NCBI GenBank assembly: GCA_910584495.1
Contig: CAJUAR010000095.1
Location: forward strand, 1-7,700
Direction: 5' to 3'
Origin: an uncultured Muribaculaceae bacterium
GTDB lineage: Bacteria; Bacteroidota; Bacteroidia; Bacteroidales; Muribaculaceae
DNA: 7,700 bases
Below are positions 1-7,576 of this stretch, in pieces. Position 1 is the first letter of the stretch; the number at the start of each line of letters is the position of its first letter. The translations under genes and the position numbers were made by a program. Under the pieces are notes generated by a model, which searched no databases, was not told the origin of the DNA, and saw only the letters and a list, made by a program, of their open reading frames with translations.

Positions 1-54
1 GTTACCCTCAACGGTTTTCAAGACCGCCGCAATCGACCACTCTGCCATCTCTCC
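1..54 (-). tRNA. tRNA-Ser (anticodon UGA), 3' part cut off by window edge
   Basis: Reading the minus strand from 54, the 5' acceptor arm is GGAGAGA, followed by T8 and G9 and a three-pair D stem (GCA/TGC). The anticodon stem is GCGGT/ACCGT around the loop CTTGAAA. The anticodon is TGA (plus-strand bases 18-20), which reads UCA and wobble serine codons. After the anticodon stem the sequence continues with TGAGGGTAAC, the start of a long variable arm as expected of a class II serine tRNA. The rest of the variable arm, the T arm and the 3' acceptor strand lie beyond base 1. A dedicated promoter lies just upstream. The identity is firm from the anticodon loop and the class II layout. Confidence 0.93.
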
Positions 55-69
55 TTGGCTTTGTGGCTA

Positions 70-101
70 CAAAGTTAGCATTTTTTATTCAAATGGCCAA
101 A
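70..101 (-). promoter_or_regulatory. Bacteroidetes-type promoter for tRNA-Ser
   Basis: On the minus strand, TTTG (101-98) is followed by 20 bases and then TAACTTTG (77-70). This matches the known Bacteroidetes consensus of a -33 TTTG and a -7 TAnnTTTG box with about 19-21 bp between them. Transcription would start near base 64, leaving a leader of about 10 bases before the tRNA 5' end at 54, which suits a processed tRNA precursor. The promoter lies in the short gap after the secreted-protein gene, so the tRNA need not depend on read-through from it. Confidence 0.75.
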
Positions 102-131
102 TGCGGCGGTCTTTCCGGGCGATTTTTTTAA

Positions 132-2480
132 TTATTTTATGACTGCTTTGCGAATTGTGCCGTCGGCATGGCGGATGATGTAGATTCCGGCTTTGGCCTG
201 TGAGTTTTTGATGTGTCGGCCGCAGAGGTCGTAGATTCCGGTCACTGCTGTCGGGACAGTTTCGATGCCGGCTATGCCTGTGGCAGATTTCACATTTATT
301 TCAACGGCAACACCGGGGCCGCTCACTTTCACCGCACCTTGTGGAACGACGGCGGCGTCGTTCTTACGGAGGGTGAGAACACATTCGTCGTAGCGACCGG
401 CAACATCGGCTTCTACGCCTGCCGGAGCTTCTACGCTAAGTTTCGAGCCGTCGTAGTAGCTTCCGAGGGCAACATCTACTGCTGAGCCGTCGGAGGGTAG
501 CGTTACTTCGGAGGCATCGGCAGTGAGCCATGGTTCTTCGGCATGGAGGTTGATGGCAAAGGCGTTATAACATTCGCCGGCCTCGCCTGTGTAGTTGGCC
601 ATAGGTGTTACGGAGAAGCGTGGAGTATCGCTGTTGATTTTTATGCTTTTGCAGATCCATCCGTGGCACATATAGTTGGGATCCGGGAGGAAGGACTGCA
701 AGGGTGCAAAGTATTTCACGTCGGGGCTGTTGAAACCGGAGAGGTATACGACGAAGGCTGCAGCTTCGTCGTCCTGGGCCAGGACAACAGGGCTTGCGAA
801 GTCGAAGGGGATGCAGATGGTGGCATTGTGGCTTTCGGAGCCTTCTTCGCGCAGAATTTCGCTGCCTTTGCAGGTGGCGGTTGCCATAGGTGTCATTTCG
901 GTGGGATCGAACACATAGTCGTCGGCAAGTGCAAAAATCTGAAGTGTCAGTTCGGCATTTTCACCGATTTCGCCTTTGGCAAAAACGTCGGCGGCATTGA
1001 CAACAATGGGTGCCTGGGCGGGATAGATGAAGTTGAGGATGCCGTTCATCTTCACTTCGTCGCCGTCGGAGGGTTCTTCGCCGTTGAGGGTATAGTCGAG
1101 CCAGTAGTTGTCGGAATTGTCGTCATATCCGAATACGGGGAATGTGGCATCGCCATATTTCTCGAGGTCGACAACGGTGATGCTCAGCTGCTGGGTATGA
1201 AAATTGAATGGCAGCAGGCCGCCTTCTATTGAAGTGCCGTCGCGGAAGGCATATTCAAACTTGCCGCCGGCCTGTATGAAATTGTAGGGAGCGGTGTAAG
1301 AACCTCCCGAGGTGCCTGGGGCTGTGCCTTTGAGCTCGACCGGGAATGTGAAGTTGTTTCGTTTGGTGGTCGGGGTCGAGTAGTCTGGAACGAAAGTGGC
1401 AGTCATGCTGTCTCCGTCGTGGCTTTCAACCCAACCTCCGGCCACGGGGTCGAAGAAAGTCCAGGTATATTCGGCACCGTCGGCCCACGACATATTTGTC
1501 CATGTCAGGGGTTCAAAGACAGGCATCTGAGCCACGGAGTTGCTGAAGCAAGCCAGCTCTGTTCCGCGTTCAAATCCCCAGAACTGTGTGCACAAGGGGT
1601 CCATGTAGCTAAGGCCTTCGAATGAAGGCAGAGCTACGCTCACTTCGTCAACGGCCATAAGGTTGCCGCCTTTGCCCACATAGCGAAGGGCAATTTGTGC
1701 TGTTTTGCCACCGAAGCCGTCGAGTTTCACTGTTTTTGTCTCCAGCCCGGCCGGGGTTTGCATGAGGAGTTCCATCAGCGACTGGCCTTTGTAGTCGTCG
1801 GCAAAGTCGCGGACAAGGGTCCACTGGGCATCGCCTTCGGCTTTTGCAAGCACCTGCAGGGTGGCGCTCACCTGGGGTTCGCCAATAAATTCGTATGTGT
1901 CCCAGTCGACATTGTCGAGGCTGAATAGGAAAACAGGATCGATGTAAGCTGTGAATTTCAGCATCATGTCCTGAGCTATGTCGACAGCCGGTGTAATGAG
2001 CCATTCGTCCTGCTCAATGTCGTCGGAGAAATTGATGGCAAAGAAGAAGTCGCCGTCGGAGGGATATAAGCCCGCGGCTGCCACAGCTTCCGACGGTGTC
2101 CAGCTTATTTTCAGCGAATCGGTTTTGGACTGGCGTGTCCAACCTTCGGGTAGCCATGCAAGGTCCTGTCCGTCCCAGGCTTCGAAGCTTTCGTAGAAAG
2201 CCGCACCCTCTGAGGCGGCACGACTTGCGGGCGCTTTGAAACGCGTTGTGGTACGTAGAGTTTTTGTACCTATGCGGTTGTCGATACGTTTGATGCCGTT
2301 CTTGTTGAGTCTGGCGATGCCGCGGCCGAGCATCTTCACAGAACCGTCGGTAGGTGTCGTGAGATGATTGACTACAATATCATTGGCAGCGCTTACACGA
2401 TGAAATCCGGTGTCGGCAACAGCGTTTTGCACTCCTAATGTCGCTGCCGAAAGCAGCATGGCAAGGTAGATTTGTTTCAT
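132..2480 (-). CDS. Secreted cleaved-adhesin (choice-of-anchor J) protein with short type IX sorting-like C-terminus
   Basis: A 782-residue exported protein with no catalytic motif that I recognise; a binding or surface role is inference. Residues 1-22 form a signal peptide (KQ, hydrophobic LAMLLSAATLG, then NAVADT). There is no lipobox cysteine, so signal peptidase I processing is expected. Residues 95-285 resemble the cleaved-adhesin/choice-of-anchor J fold also found in gingipain adhesin regions: FYESFE at the start, LPEGWT, DEWLITPAVDI, and a closing MAVDEVSVALP strand. Residues about 287-420 look PKD-like (AEYTWTFFDP, then TATFVPDYS). Residues 420-730 are beta-rich, and 648-705 somewhat resemble a BACON or Ig-like domain. 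The last 40 or so residues (VTGIYDLCGRHI, AGIYIIRHADG, RKAVIK) look like a shortened type IX secretion sorting domain. The ATG at 2480 sits about 27 bases from the predicted transcription start. The gene appears monocistronic. Confidence 0.85.
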   Translation of the reverse strand: MKQIYLAMLLSAATLGVQNAVADTGFHRVSAANDIVVNHLTTPTDGSVKMLGRGIARLNKNGIKRIDNRIGTKTLRTTTRFKAPASRAASEGAAFYESFEAWDGQDLAWLPEGWTRQSKTDSLKISWTPSEAVAAAGLYPSDGDFFFAINFSDDIEQDEWLITPAVDIAQDMMLKFTAYIDPVFLFSLDNVDWDTYEFIGEPQVSATLQVLAKAEGDAQWTLVRDFADDYKGQSLMELLMQTPAGLETKTVKLDGFGGKTAQIALRYVGKGGNLMAVDEVSVALPSFEGLSYMDPLCTQFWGFERGTELACFSNSVAQMPVFEPLTWTNMSWADGAEYTWTFFDPVAGGWVESHDGDSMTATFVPDYSTPTTKRNNFTFPVELKGTAPGTSGGSYTAPYNFIQAGGKFEYAFRDGTSIEGGLLPFNFHTQQLSITVVDLEKYGDATFPVFGYDDNSDNYWLDYTLNGEEPSDGDEVKMNGILNFIYPAQAPIVVNAADVFAKGEIGENAELTLQIFALADDYVFDPTEMTPMATATCKGSEILREEGSESHNATICIPFDFASPVVLAQDDEAAAFVVYLSGFNSPDVKYFAPLQSFLPDPNYMCHGWICKSIKINSDTPRFSVTPMANYTGEAGECYNAFAINLHAEEPWLTADASEVTLPSDGSAVDVALGSYYDGSKLSVEAPAGVEADVAGRYDECVLTLRKNDAAVVPQGAVKVSGPGVAVEINVKSATGIAGIETVPTAVTGIYDLCGRHIKNSQAKAGIYIIRHADGTIRKAVIK

Positions 2481-2511
2481 TTGGTAGAAGGTTTATTGTT
2501 TGAAAACTTTG

Positions 2512-2542
2512 CAAAAGTACACATTTGTGTCGATAATGCAAA
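2512..2542 (-). promoter_or_regulatory. Bacteroidetes-type promoter for the secreted-protein gene
   Basis: On the minus strand, TTTG (2542-2539) is followed by 19 bases and TACTTTTG (2519-2512), a full match to the TTTG/TAnnTTTG pattern. The predicted start is near 2507, giving a leader of about 26 bases to the ATG at 2480. The leader (CAATAAACCTTCTACCAA just before the ATG) is A-rich and lacks a Shine-Dalgarno sequence, as is usual in Bacteroidetes. The -33 element lies within the T-rich tail of the upstream terminator hairpin. Confidence 0.78.
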
Positions 2543-2544
2543 AC

Positions 2545-2590
2545 AATTTGCCGTCTTTTGAAGCGTTCGGCTGTCAAAAGGCGGCAAATT
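2545..2590 (-). terminator. Probable intrinsic terminator of the lepA-ribE-DUF2851-mscS operon
   Basis: An inverted repeat with 17-base arms (2545-2561 and 2574-2590) matches at 16 of 17 positions. The 12-base loop can add three more pairs (AGC/GCT) beside a bulged base. On the minus strand the hairpin starts 23 bases after the channel gene's stop codon and is followed by GTTTTGC, so the end of the stem plus this tail reads AAATTGTTTT. The T tract is broken by a G, which makes the terminator call less certain than the hairpin itself. Because the repeat is nearly symmetric, it could also act as a binding site or a 3' end stabiliser. Confidence 0.6.
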
Positions 2591-2613
2591 ATGGTTATTT
2601 GTGTCTTTGTGAG

Positions 2614-3804
2614 CTATCGGCCTGTGCTTCGCGACAGCGAGAGCATATCAGTGCCGGAGGGATGCTGGTAGATGGTGAGGCCGAAGCGGCGCACAATGGC
2701 ATAGACGTGGTCGAAAATTTCGCTTTGCAGAAGTTCGTATTCCTTCCATCGTGTTTCTGCAAGGAAGAAATATAGTTCGAGAGGCAGCCCCGAGGGAGTA
2801 GGATTGAGCTGTCGCACCATGTGGATATGGTCGGTCCTCACTGCCGGATGTTTGGCGATGTAGCTTTCGAGATAGCGGCGCAGCAGCCCCAGGTTGACGA
2901 TGCGGGCCGCATCGTCAATGTCCATCCCGTCGAGCCATCCTTCGGCCTTAAGGTCGGCCAGCTGTTGTTCGTTGCAGAACCCCACACTGTTGGCATCGAT
3001 ATATATGGAGCGGCTGATGCGTCGTGCTCCCGACATCTGCATGGGGTTGTAGTTGCGGAACGATTCGCTCACAAGGGCGTAGGGCGGAATGGTAGTGACG
3101 GAGTTGTCCCAGTTGCGCACCTTTACGGTGGTCAGCGACACATCTACAACTTCGCCGTTGGCCCCGTGCTTTTCAACCTCAATCCAGTCGCCGCGTTCCA
3201 GCATTTTGTTAGCTGTGAGCTGCACCGAGGCCACAAGGCCAAGGATGGTGTCCTTAAACACTAACATAAGTACGGCTGCAGAGGCTCCCAGAGCGGTGAT
3301 TATGGCCACCGGTGTGCGCCCCACGAGTATGCTCAGCCCTATTATTATGCCTATGGATATGAACACAAGTTTGACTGTCTGGAATATTCCCTTTATGGCA
3401 TATGCCTTGAGCTTTGGGCGTCGAAGCAAGGCTTCGTAGAGGTTGTCGATAAATATGACAATGATGAAGATGCCGGCCCATACAATGTAGAGCGAAGTCA
3501 GGGAGCGCAGCCAGAACACCGACGAGGCGTTTTCGCCGAAGAATCCCGGCAGCATCCAGTTGACGATCAGTGCCGGGGCAAGCTGCGACACAGCCCGCAT
3601 GAAGCGCGGGGTGAACAGGTCGTCGTCCCAGTTTGTGGGGCTGCGAAGCACGAATTTCTCTAAGAACGAGAGCAGATGTTTCACGAGATAGTACGATGCC
3701 GCCGATATGATGGCTATGAAGATTAGCAGCAGCACTTCGACCAGGAATGGCGACGTGCTTTGGCCAAGATTGTCGGTGAGAAATGTTCTGAGGGCTGTAA
3801 ACAT
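2614..3804 (-). CDS. MscS-family mechanosensitive ion channel, YbdG-like
   Basis: An inner-membrane channel expected to open under membrane tension and release solutes during hypo-osmotic shock. With the ATG at 3804 it has 396 residues, close to the roughly 415 of E. coli YbdG. Hydrophobic segments lie at about residues 19-44, 70-90, 97-120 and 140-162. The pore-lining helix and following amphipathic helix lie at 164-199 (TPVAIITALGASAAVLMLVF, then KDTILGLVASVQLTANK). The MscS beta domain follows at 202-252: ERGDWIEV, GEVVDVSLTTVKVRNWDNS, IPPYALVSESFRNY. The next block, SGARRISRSIYID (258-270), is typical of the YbdG branch rather than small MscS. The frame can be extended upstream to a TTG at 3852, which would overlap the preceding gene by 26 bases; I prefer the ATG, which starts 22 bases after that gene's stop. 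It is the last gene of the cluster and is followed by the hairpin at 2545-2590. Confidence 0.92.
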   Translation of the reverse strand: MFTALRTFLTDNLGQSTSPFLVEVLLLIFIAIISAASYYLVKHLLSFLEKFVLRSPTNWDDDLFTPRFMRAVSQLAPALIVNWMLPGFFGENASSVFWLRSLTSLYIVWAGIFIIVIFIDNLYEALLRRPKLKAYAIKGIFQTVKLVFISIGIIIGLSILVGRTPVAIITALGASAAVLMLVFKDTILGLVASVQLTANKMLERGDWIEVEKHGANGEVVDVSLTTVKVRNWDNSVTTIPPYALVSESFRNYNPMQMSGARRISRSIYIDANSVGFCNEQQLADLKAEGWLDGMDIDDAARIVNLGLLRRYLESYIAKHPAVRTDHIHMVRQLNPTPSGLPLELYFFLAETRWKEYELLQSEIFDHVYAIVRRFGLTIYQHPSGTDMLSLSRSTGR

Positions 3805-3826
3805 GAGTCTTATTATGTTGGTGAGT

Positions 3827-5122
3827 TTAGTGCCGGATGGCGTTTGCGGCAAGATAGCGGTGGCCTATGCGGCAGTAGAGGCATTTGCGTTTGTCGCAGT
3901 AGTTGCGACGCAGTTCTATGATGGCTTGCGAGGTGAATGCATCGGGGCAGGGCACGCCGGCGGCTGTGAACGAGCGGACAATTTTGTTGTCCTCGGCCGG
4001 AATCTGCTCTAACAGGTCGATGGCGCGCTGGCGGTATTCTTCCTGCCCTTGGTGGATGCCGTAGGCAAACATCACCGGCACCACCACATTGATGATCAGC
4101 GACAGCACACTGCTGTCGCTCAGGGTCTGCACCATGCGCCCGTTGCTTGGCGCAAAGGTGTAGTGTGTCTGCCAGAAGTAGCTCGGGCGGCAGTCGAAAA
4201 GGCTCCGGGCTTCGTCGAGAGTGCGAACCGACAGCAGCTTGTAGCCTAACATAAATCCATCGCTCACCATCTGTGCCAGGAGGCCGAGGCGACGGTGCGG
4301 AAAGTTTTGCGGACGCATGCGTGCCAGGCGCCAGCCAAGGCTCGCCTGTGGCACAAGTCGGTATTTGGCAATGAAGAACTTGTATTCCCGCCAGAGTGTG
4401 GCTATGTAGCGGTCCTCATAGTCTTCGCCCCCTTTGGCACCGTCGAGGAGGCCGGCCATGCCGAAACAAGCACCCTCGATGGTCTCGATGTTGTTCTGGT
4501 GGCGCAGCAGATAGCGCAGCGGCAGGGCCAGAGCGAGCCTTTCGAAGGCATCGCTGTTGGTGCTGAAGCCGAGGCCGCGGGCCAGCATAATGTAGATGGC
4601 CTCGTGCCAGTCGAAAGCCGAGCGGCGTGCATAGTCGAGCATGCGGCGTGCACGTTCTTCGAGGCGCTCGAAAGCCAGTGCGCTGAGCCAGTCGGTGAGG
4701 TAGACCTGCGGCAAGCCGGGAATCTGCGCCGCGCATGGAGGCTCGGCAGTGGCGCTCTCCACCATGGCGCGGTATTTCTCGTTGAGGTCAGGGGCGCATG
4801 CCATTACCAGCTGTGGCACTTCAGAACCGTCGGCGCGGTGCACGCGGTAGTCATCGCGATAGACAACGTGAAGGATGATGGAATCATAGGCCGGGTCGGC
4901 CTGGTGTCCGTGCCGCACCCAGTCGGAGGCCCGGACGTGGATTTCTACGTTCCCGGCCCACTCGTGGCTGCCGATTCTCACTTTGGCATTGAAAAAGTCG
5001 GGACCCGCGTCGGTGTTGAGCAGTCCGGGGTCGAGCACCTCCACGCGCTGACCGTCGACGGTTTGCATGTCGCCGGGCATCCACAGGCGGTGCTGCCACA
5101 CATACTGCATCAAACGTTCCAT
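3827..5122 (-). CDS. DUF2851 family protein, function unknown
   Basis: A 431-residue cytoplasmic protein with no signal peptide or membrane segment, recognised as a DUF2851 (Bacteroidetes) member by its N-terminal pattern: a start like MERLMQYVWQHRLW, TVDGQRVEVLDPGLLNTDAG, GPDFFNAKVRI (40-50), WAGNVEIHVRASDW (55-68) and YDSIILHVVYRDD (79-91). Residues 140-300 are mainly helical (RRMLDYARRSAFDWHEAIY; GLGFSTNSDAFERLALALP). The C-terminus has a cysteine cluster, C409-x4-C414-x2-C417, in YCDKRKCLYCRIG, suggesting a metal site. Asp42 of GPDF followed by the Glu60-Ile-His62 triplet recalls the layout of PD-(D/E)XK nucleases, but lysine is replaced by histidine, and this link is only my inference. 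It lies 19 bases after ribE and 22 before the channel gene, so it is probably co-transcribed with both. The family has no established function that I know of. Confidence 0.88.
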   Translation of the reverse strand: MERLMQYVWQHRLWMPGDMQTVDGQRVEVLDPGLLNTDAGPDFFNAKVRIGSHEWAGNVEIHVRASDWVRHGHQADPAYDSIILHVVYRDDYRVHRADGSEVPQLVMACAPDLNEKYRAMVESATAEPPCAAQIPGLPQVYLTDWLSALAFERLEERARRMLDYARRSAFDWHEAIYIMLARGLGFSTNSDAFERLALALPLRYLLRHQNNIETIEGACFGMAGLLDGAKGGEDYEDRYIATLWREYKFFIAKYRLVPQASLGWRLARMRPQNFPHRRLGLLAQMVSDGFMLGYKLLSVRTLDEARSLFDCRPSYFWQTHYTFAPSNGRMVQTLSDSSVLSLIINVVVPVMFAYGIHQGQEEYRQRAIDLLEQIPAEDNKIVRSFTAAGVPCPDAFTSQAIIELRRNYCDKRKCLYCRIGHRYLAANAIRH

Positions 5123-5141
5123 GGCGGGGTGCTGACCATTG

Positions 5142-5747
5142 TCAGCTCAGTTCGGCAAGGCGGGCAAGGTATTTGCCTATGATGTCGAATTCGAGGTTGA
5201 CCACGGTGCCCACCTCTATTGCCTTGAAATTGGTGTGCTCCATGGTGTAGGGGATGATGGCCACACGGAAGCTGTCGCGCTCGCTGTCGCACACGGTGAG
5301 GCTCACGCCGTTGACGGTGACAGAGCCTTTCTCAACTGTCATATAGCCTTTTGCCACCATGGCAGGGTCGGCGGTGTATTCAAACTTGAAGTAGCGGCTG
5401 CCGTCGGCATCGTCGATGGCAGTGCATCGTGCGGTGGTGTCGACATGCCCCTGCACAATGTGTCCGTCGAGCCGGCCGTTCATCAGCATGGAACGTTCCA
5501 GGTTGATATAGTCGCCGGGCTTGAGCAGTCCCAGGTTGGATCGTTCGAGAGTTTCTTTGATGGCTGTCACCACATAGGTGCCGTCGGGACGCAGGTCTAC
5601 CACTGTGAGGCAGACACCGTTGTGGGCCACCGATTGGTCGATGTGGAGCTCGTTGGCAAACGAGCAGCGGATGACCAGGTCGATGTTTGATTCTTTATGG
5701 TTGATAGCCACAACTGTGGCGGCTTCTTCTACAATTCCTGAAAACAT
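5142..5747 (-). CDS. ribE: Riboflavin synthase, alpha chain
   Basis: Catalyses the last step of riboflavin synthesis: two molecules of 6,7-dimethyl-8-ribityllumazine are dismutated to riboflavin and 5-amino-6-ribitylamino-uracil. It is a cytoplasmic enzyme acting with lumazine synthase (not in this window). The 201 residues contain both lumazine-binding repeats. The first has MFSGIVEE at the N-terminus and SVAHNGVCLTV (39-49); the second has DGHIVQGHVDTTA (94-106) and KGSVTVNGVSLTV (140-152), ending with NLEFDIIGKYL. The N-terminal MFSGIV is needed for the active site and fixes the start at 5747; the frame extends upstream to 5804, but that would overlap lepA. The length is normal and no key block is missing. 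It follows lepA by 34 bases and precedes the DUF2851 gene by 19. I see no FMN riboswitch or separate promoter before it, so it probably depends on the lepA promoter. Confidence 0.96.
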   Translation of the reverse strand: MFSGIVEEAATVVAINHKESNIDLVIRCSFANELHIDQSVAHNGVCLTVVDLRPDGTYVVTAIKETLERSNLGLLKPGDYINLERSMLMNGRLDGHIVQGHVDTTARCTAIDDADGSRYFKFEYTADPAMVAKGYMTVEKGSVTVNGVSLTVCDSERDSFRVAIIPYTMEHTNFKAIEVGTVVNLEFDIIGKYLARLAELS

Positions 5748-5781
5748 GGTAGTGGGTCTGTTTGGGTGTTTGTCGGGTTGA

Positions 5782-7569
5782 TTAATCGAGCTTGAGCACG
5801 GCAAGGAAAGCCTTCTGGGGCACTTCGACGGAGCCGATTTGTTTCATGCGTTTTTTGCCCTTTTTCTGCTTTTCGAGGAGCTTGCGTTTACGCGAGATGT
5901 CGCCGCCGTAGCACTTGGCGGTAACGTCTTTGCGCACGGCCTTGATGGTTTCGCGGGCAATGATTTTGGCTCCTATTGCGGCCTGGATGGCAATGTCGAA
6001 CTGCTGGCGCGGAATGAGTTCTTTGAGTTTCTCGCACATGCGGCGTCCGAATGTCACAGCGTTGTCCACATGGGTGAGGGTCGACAAGGCATCGACGCTC
6101 TCGCCGTTGAGCAATATGTCGAGCTTCACAAGCTTGCTCTCGCGGAAGTCGTGGATGTGGTAGTCGAAAGAGGCATAGCCCTTGGATATGCTCTTGAGCT
6201 TGTCGTAGAAGTCAATCACAATCTCGCCAAGGGGCATGTCGAAGGTCATTTCCATGCGGTTGCCCGAGATGTATTCCTGTTTGATAAGCTCGCCGCGTTT
6301 GGAGAGGCATAGTGTCATTATTGGGCCGATGAAGTCGGCCACGGTGATGATGGACGCACGGATATATGGCTCCTCGATGTGTTCTATAAGGGTGGGGTCC
6401 GGCAGGCCTGAGGGGTTGTGCACCTCGGTCATCTCGCCGCGTTTGTCGAACACTCTGTAGCTTACGTTGGGCACGGTGGTGATCACGTCCATGTCGAACT
6501 CGCGGCCGAGGCGTTCCTGGATAATTTCCATGTGGAGCAGCCCCAGGAAGCCGCAGCGGAAGCCGAAGCCCAGCGCTGCCGACGATTCGGGGGTGAACGT
6601 CAGCGAGGCATCATTGAGCTGCAGCTTTTCGAGCGAGCTGCGAAGGTTCTCGAAGTCCTCGGTTTCGATGGGATAAACACCGGCAAAGACCATGGGTTTC
6701 ACTTCCTGGAAGCCGTCGATGGCTTCGGAGCAGGGGCGGTCGACATGGGTAATGGTGTCGCCCACACGCACTTCGCGGCTTGTCTTGATACCGGAAATGA
6801 TATAGCCCACATTGCCGGCCGACAGCTCATTGCGCGGGCTCATGTCCAGTTTCAGCACGCCGATTTCGTCGGCATGGTATTCTTTGCCTGTCGACACGAA
6901 CTTCACAAAGTCGTTTGTGCGGATGGTGCCGTTGATAATTTTATAATAGGCGATAATGCCACGGAAAGGGTTGAACACCGAGTCGAAGATGAGAGCCTGC
7001 AACGGGGCTTCGGGATCGCCCTTGGGGGCAGGAATACGCTCGATGATGGCGCGCAGTATTTCAGGCACGCCTATGCCCGTTTTGCCCGATGCGCGGATTA
7101 TGTCCTCGCGGTCGCAGCCAAGGAGATCGATAATCTCGTCCTCCACTTCTTCGGGCTTGGCCGAGTCGAGGTCAACCTTGTTGATTACCGGAATAATTTC
7201 CAGATTGTTGTCGATGGCCATATAGAGGTTGGAGATGGTCTGCGCCTGGACACCCTGCGAAGCGTCGACGATGAGCAGTGCGCCTTCGCATGCGGCGATG
7301 GAGCGCGACACCTCGTAGGAAAAGTCAACGTGCCCCGGAGTGTCGATGAGGTTGAGCACGTAGTGCTGGCCGTCGAGCGGGTAGTCCATCTGGATGGCGT
7401 GGCTTTTGATGGTGATGCCGCGCTCGCGTTCGAGGTCCATATTGTCGAGCACCTGGGCCTCCATGTCTTTGGCCGACACCGTGTTGGTGTATTCAAGCAG
7501 ACGGTCGGCAAGCGTCGACTTGCCGTGGTCGATATGCGCTATTATGCAGAAATTTCGTATATTCTTCAT
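5782..7569 (-). CDS. lepA: Elongation factor 4 (LepA), ribosome-associated GTPase
   Basis: A translation GTPase that binds the ribosome, has been described as back-translocating it, and affects 30S assembly and translation under stress. From the second of two tandem ATGs it has 595 residues, the normal LepA length. All GTPase motifs are intact: G1 AHIDHGKST (11-19), G2 RGIT (50-53), G3 DTPGH (76-80), G4 NKVD (130-133) and G5 SGK (161-163). EF-G-like domains II, III and V follow (GFGFRCGFLGLLHMEIIQER near 334-353; EPYIRASIITVADFIGPIM near 400-418). The LepA-specific C-terminal domain ends with AKCYGGDISRKRKLLEKQKKGKKRM and KAFLAVLKLD. The ATG at 7572 is the alternative start; MKNIRNF is the usual form in relatives. 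An in-frame stop at 7582-7584 excludes any start further upstream. It is the first gene of the lepA-ribE-DUF2851-channel cluster. Confidence 0.98.
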   Translation of the reverse strand: MKNIRNFCIIAHIDHGKSTLADRLLEYTNTVSAKDMEAQVLDNMDLERERGITIKSHAIQMDYPLDGQHYVLNLIDTPGHVDFSYEVSRSIAACEGALLIVDASQGVQAQTISNLYMAIDNNLEIIPVINKVDLDSAKPEEVEDEIIDLLGCDREDIIRASGKTGIGVPEILRAIIERIPAPKGDPEAPLQALIFDSVFNPFRGIIAYYKIINGTIRTNDFVKFVSTGKEYHADEIGVLKLDMSPRNELSAGNVGYIISGIKTSREVRVGDTITHVDRPCSEAIDGFQEVKPMVFAGVYPIETEDFENLRSSLEKLQLNDASLTFTPESSAALGFGFRCGFLGLLHMEIIQERLGREFDMDVITTVPNVSYRVFDKRGEMTEVHNPSGLPDPTLIEHIEEPYIRASIITVADFIGPIMTLCLSKRGELIKQEYISGNRMEMTFDMPLGEIVIDFYDKLKSISKGYASFDYHIHDFRESKLVKLDILLNGESVDALSTLTHVDNAVTFGRRMCEKLKELIPRQQFDIAIQAAIGAKIIARETIKAVRKDVTAKCYGGDISRKRKLLEKQKKGKKRMKQIGSVEVPQKAFLAVLKLD

Positions 7570-7576
7570 CATAGTG

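Noticed and set aside
61..131. Possible terminator between the secreted-protein gene and tRNA-Ser
   Set aside because: I found only three- to six-base complementary stretches (such as GCATTT/AAATGC) and no GC stem followed by a T run on the minus strand. The T run at 122-129 is on the plus strand, opposite to transcription.
543..1232. A plus-strand open frame of 229 codons opposite the secreted-protein gene
   Set aside because: The minus-strand frame has a signal peptide, a cleaved-adhesin domain and a promoter. The plus-strand frame has none of these and reads as a compositional shadow.
2500..2775. A small plus-strand open frame covering the intergenic hairpin
   Set aside because: It has no plus-strand promoter in view, overlaps the terminator, the promoter and the 3' end of the channel gene, and shows no recognisable protein feature.
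4295..5182. A plus-strand open frame of 295 codons opposite the DUF2851 gene
   Set aside because: Its sense partner has family motifs and proper operon spacing. The antisense translation shows no domain and runs into ribE on the other strand.
5748..5781. FMN riboswitch or separate promoter before ribE
   Set aside because: The 34-base gap is far too short for an FMN aptamer, and there is no TAnnTTTG box on the minus strand in or just before it.
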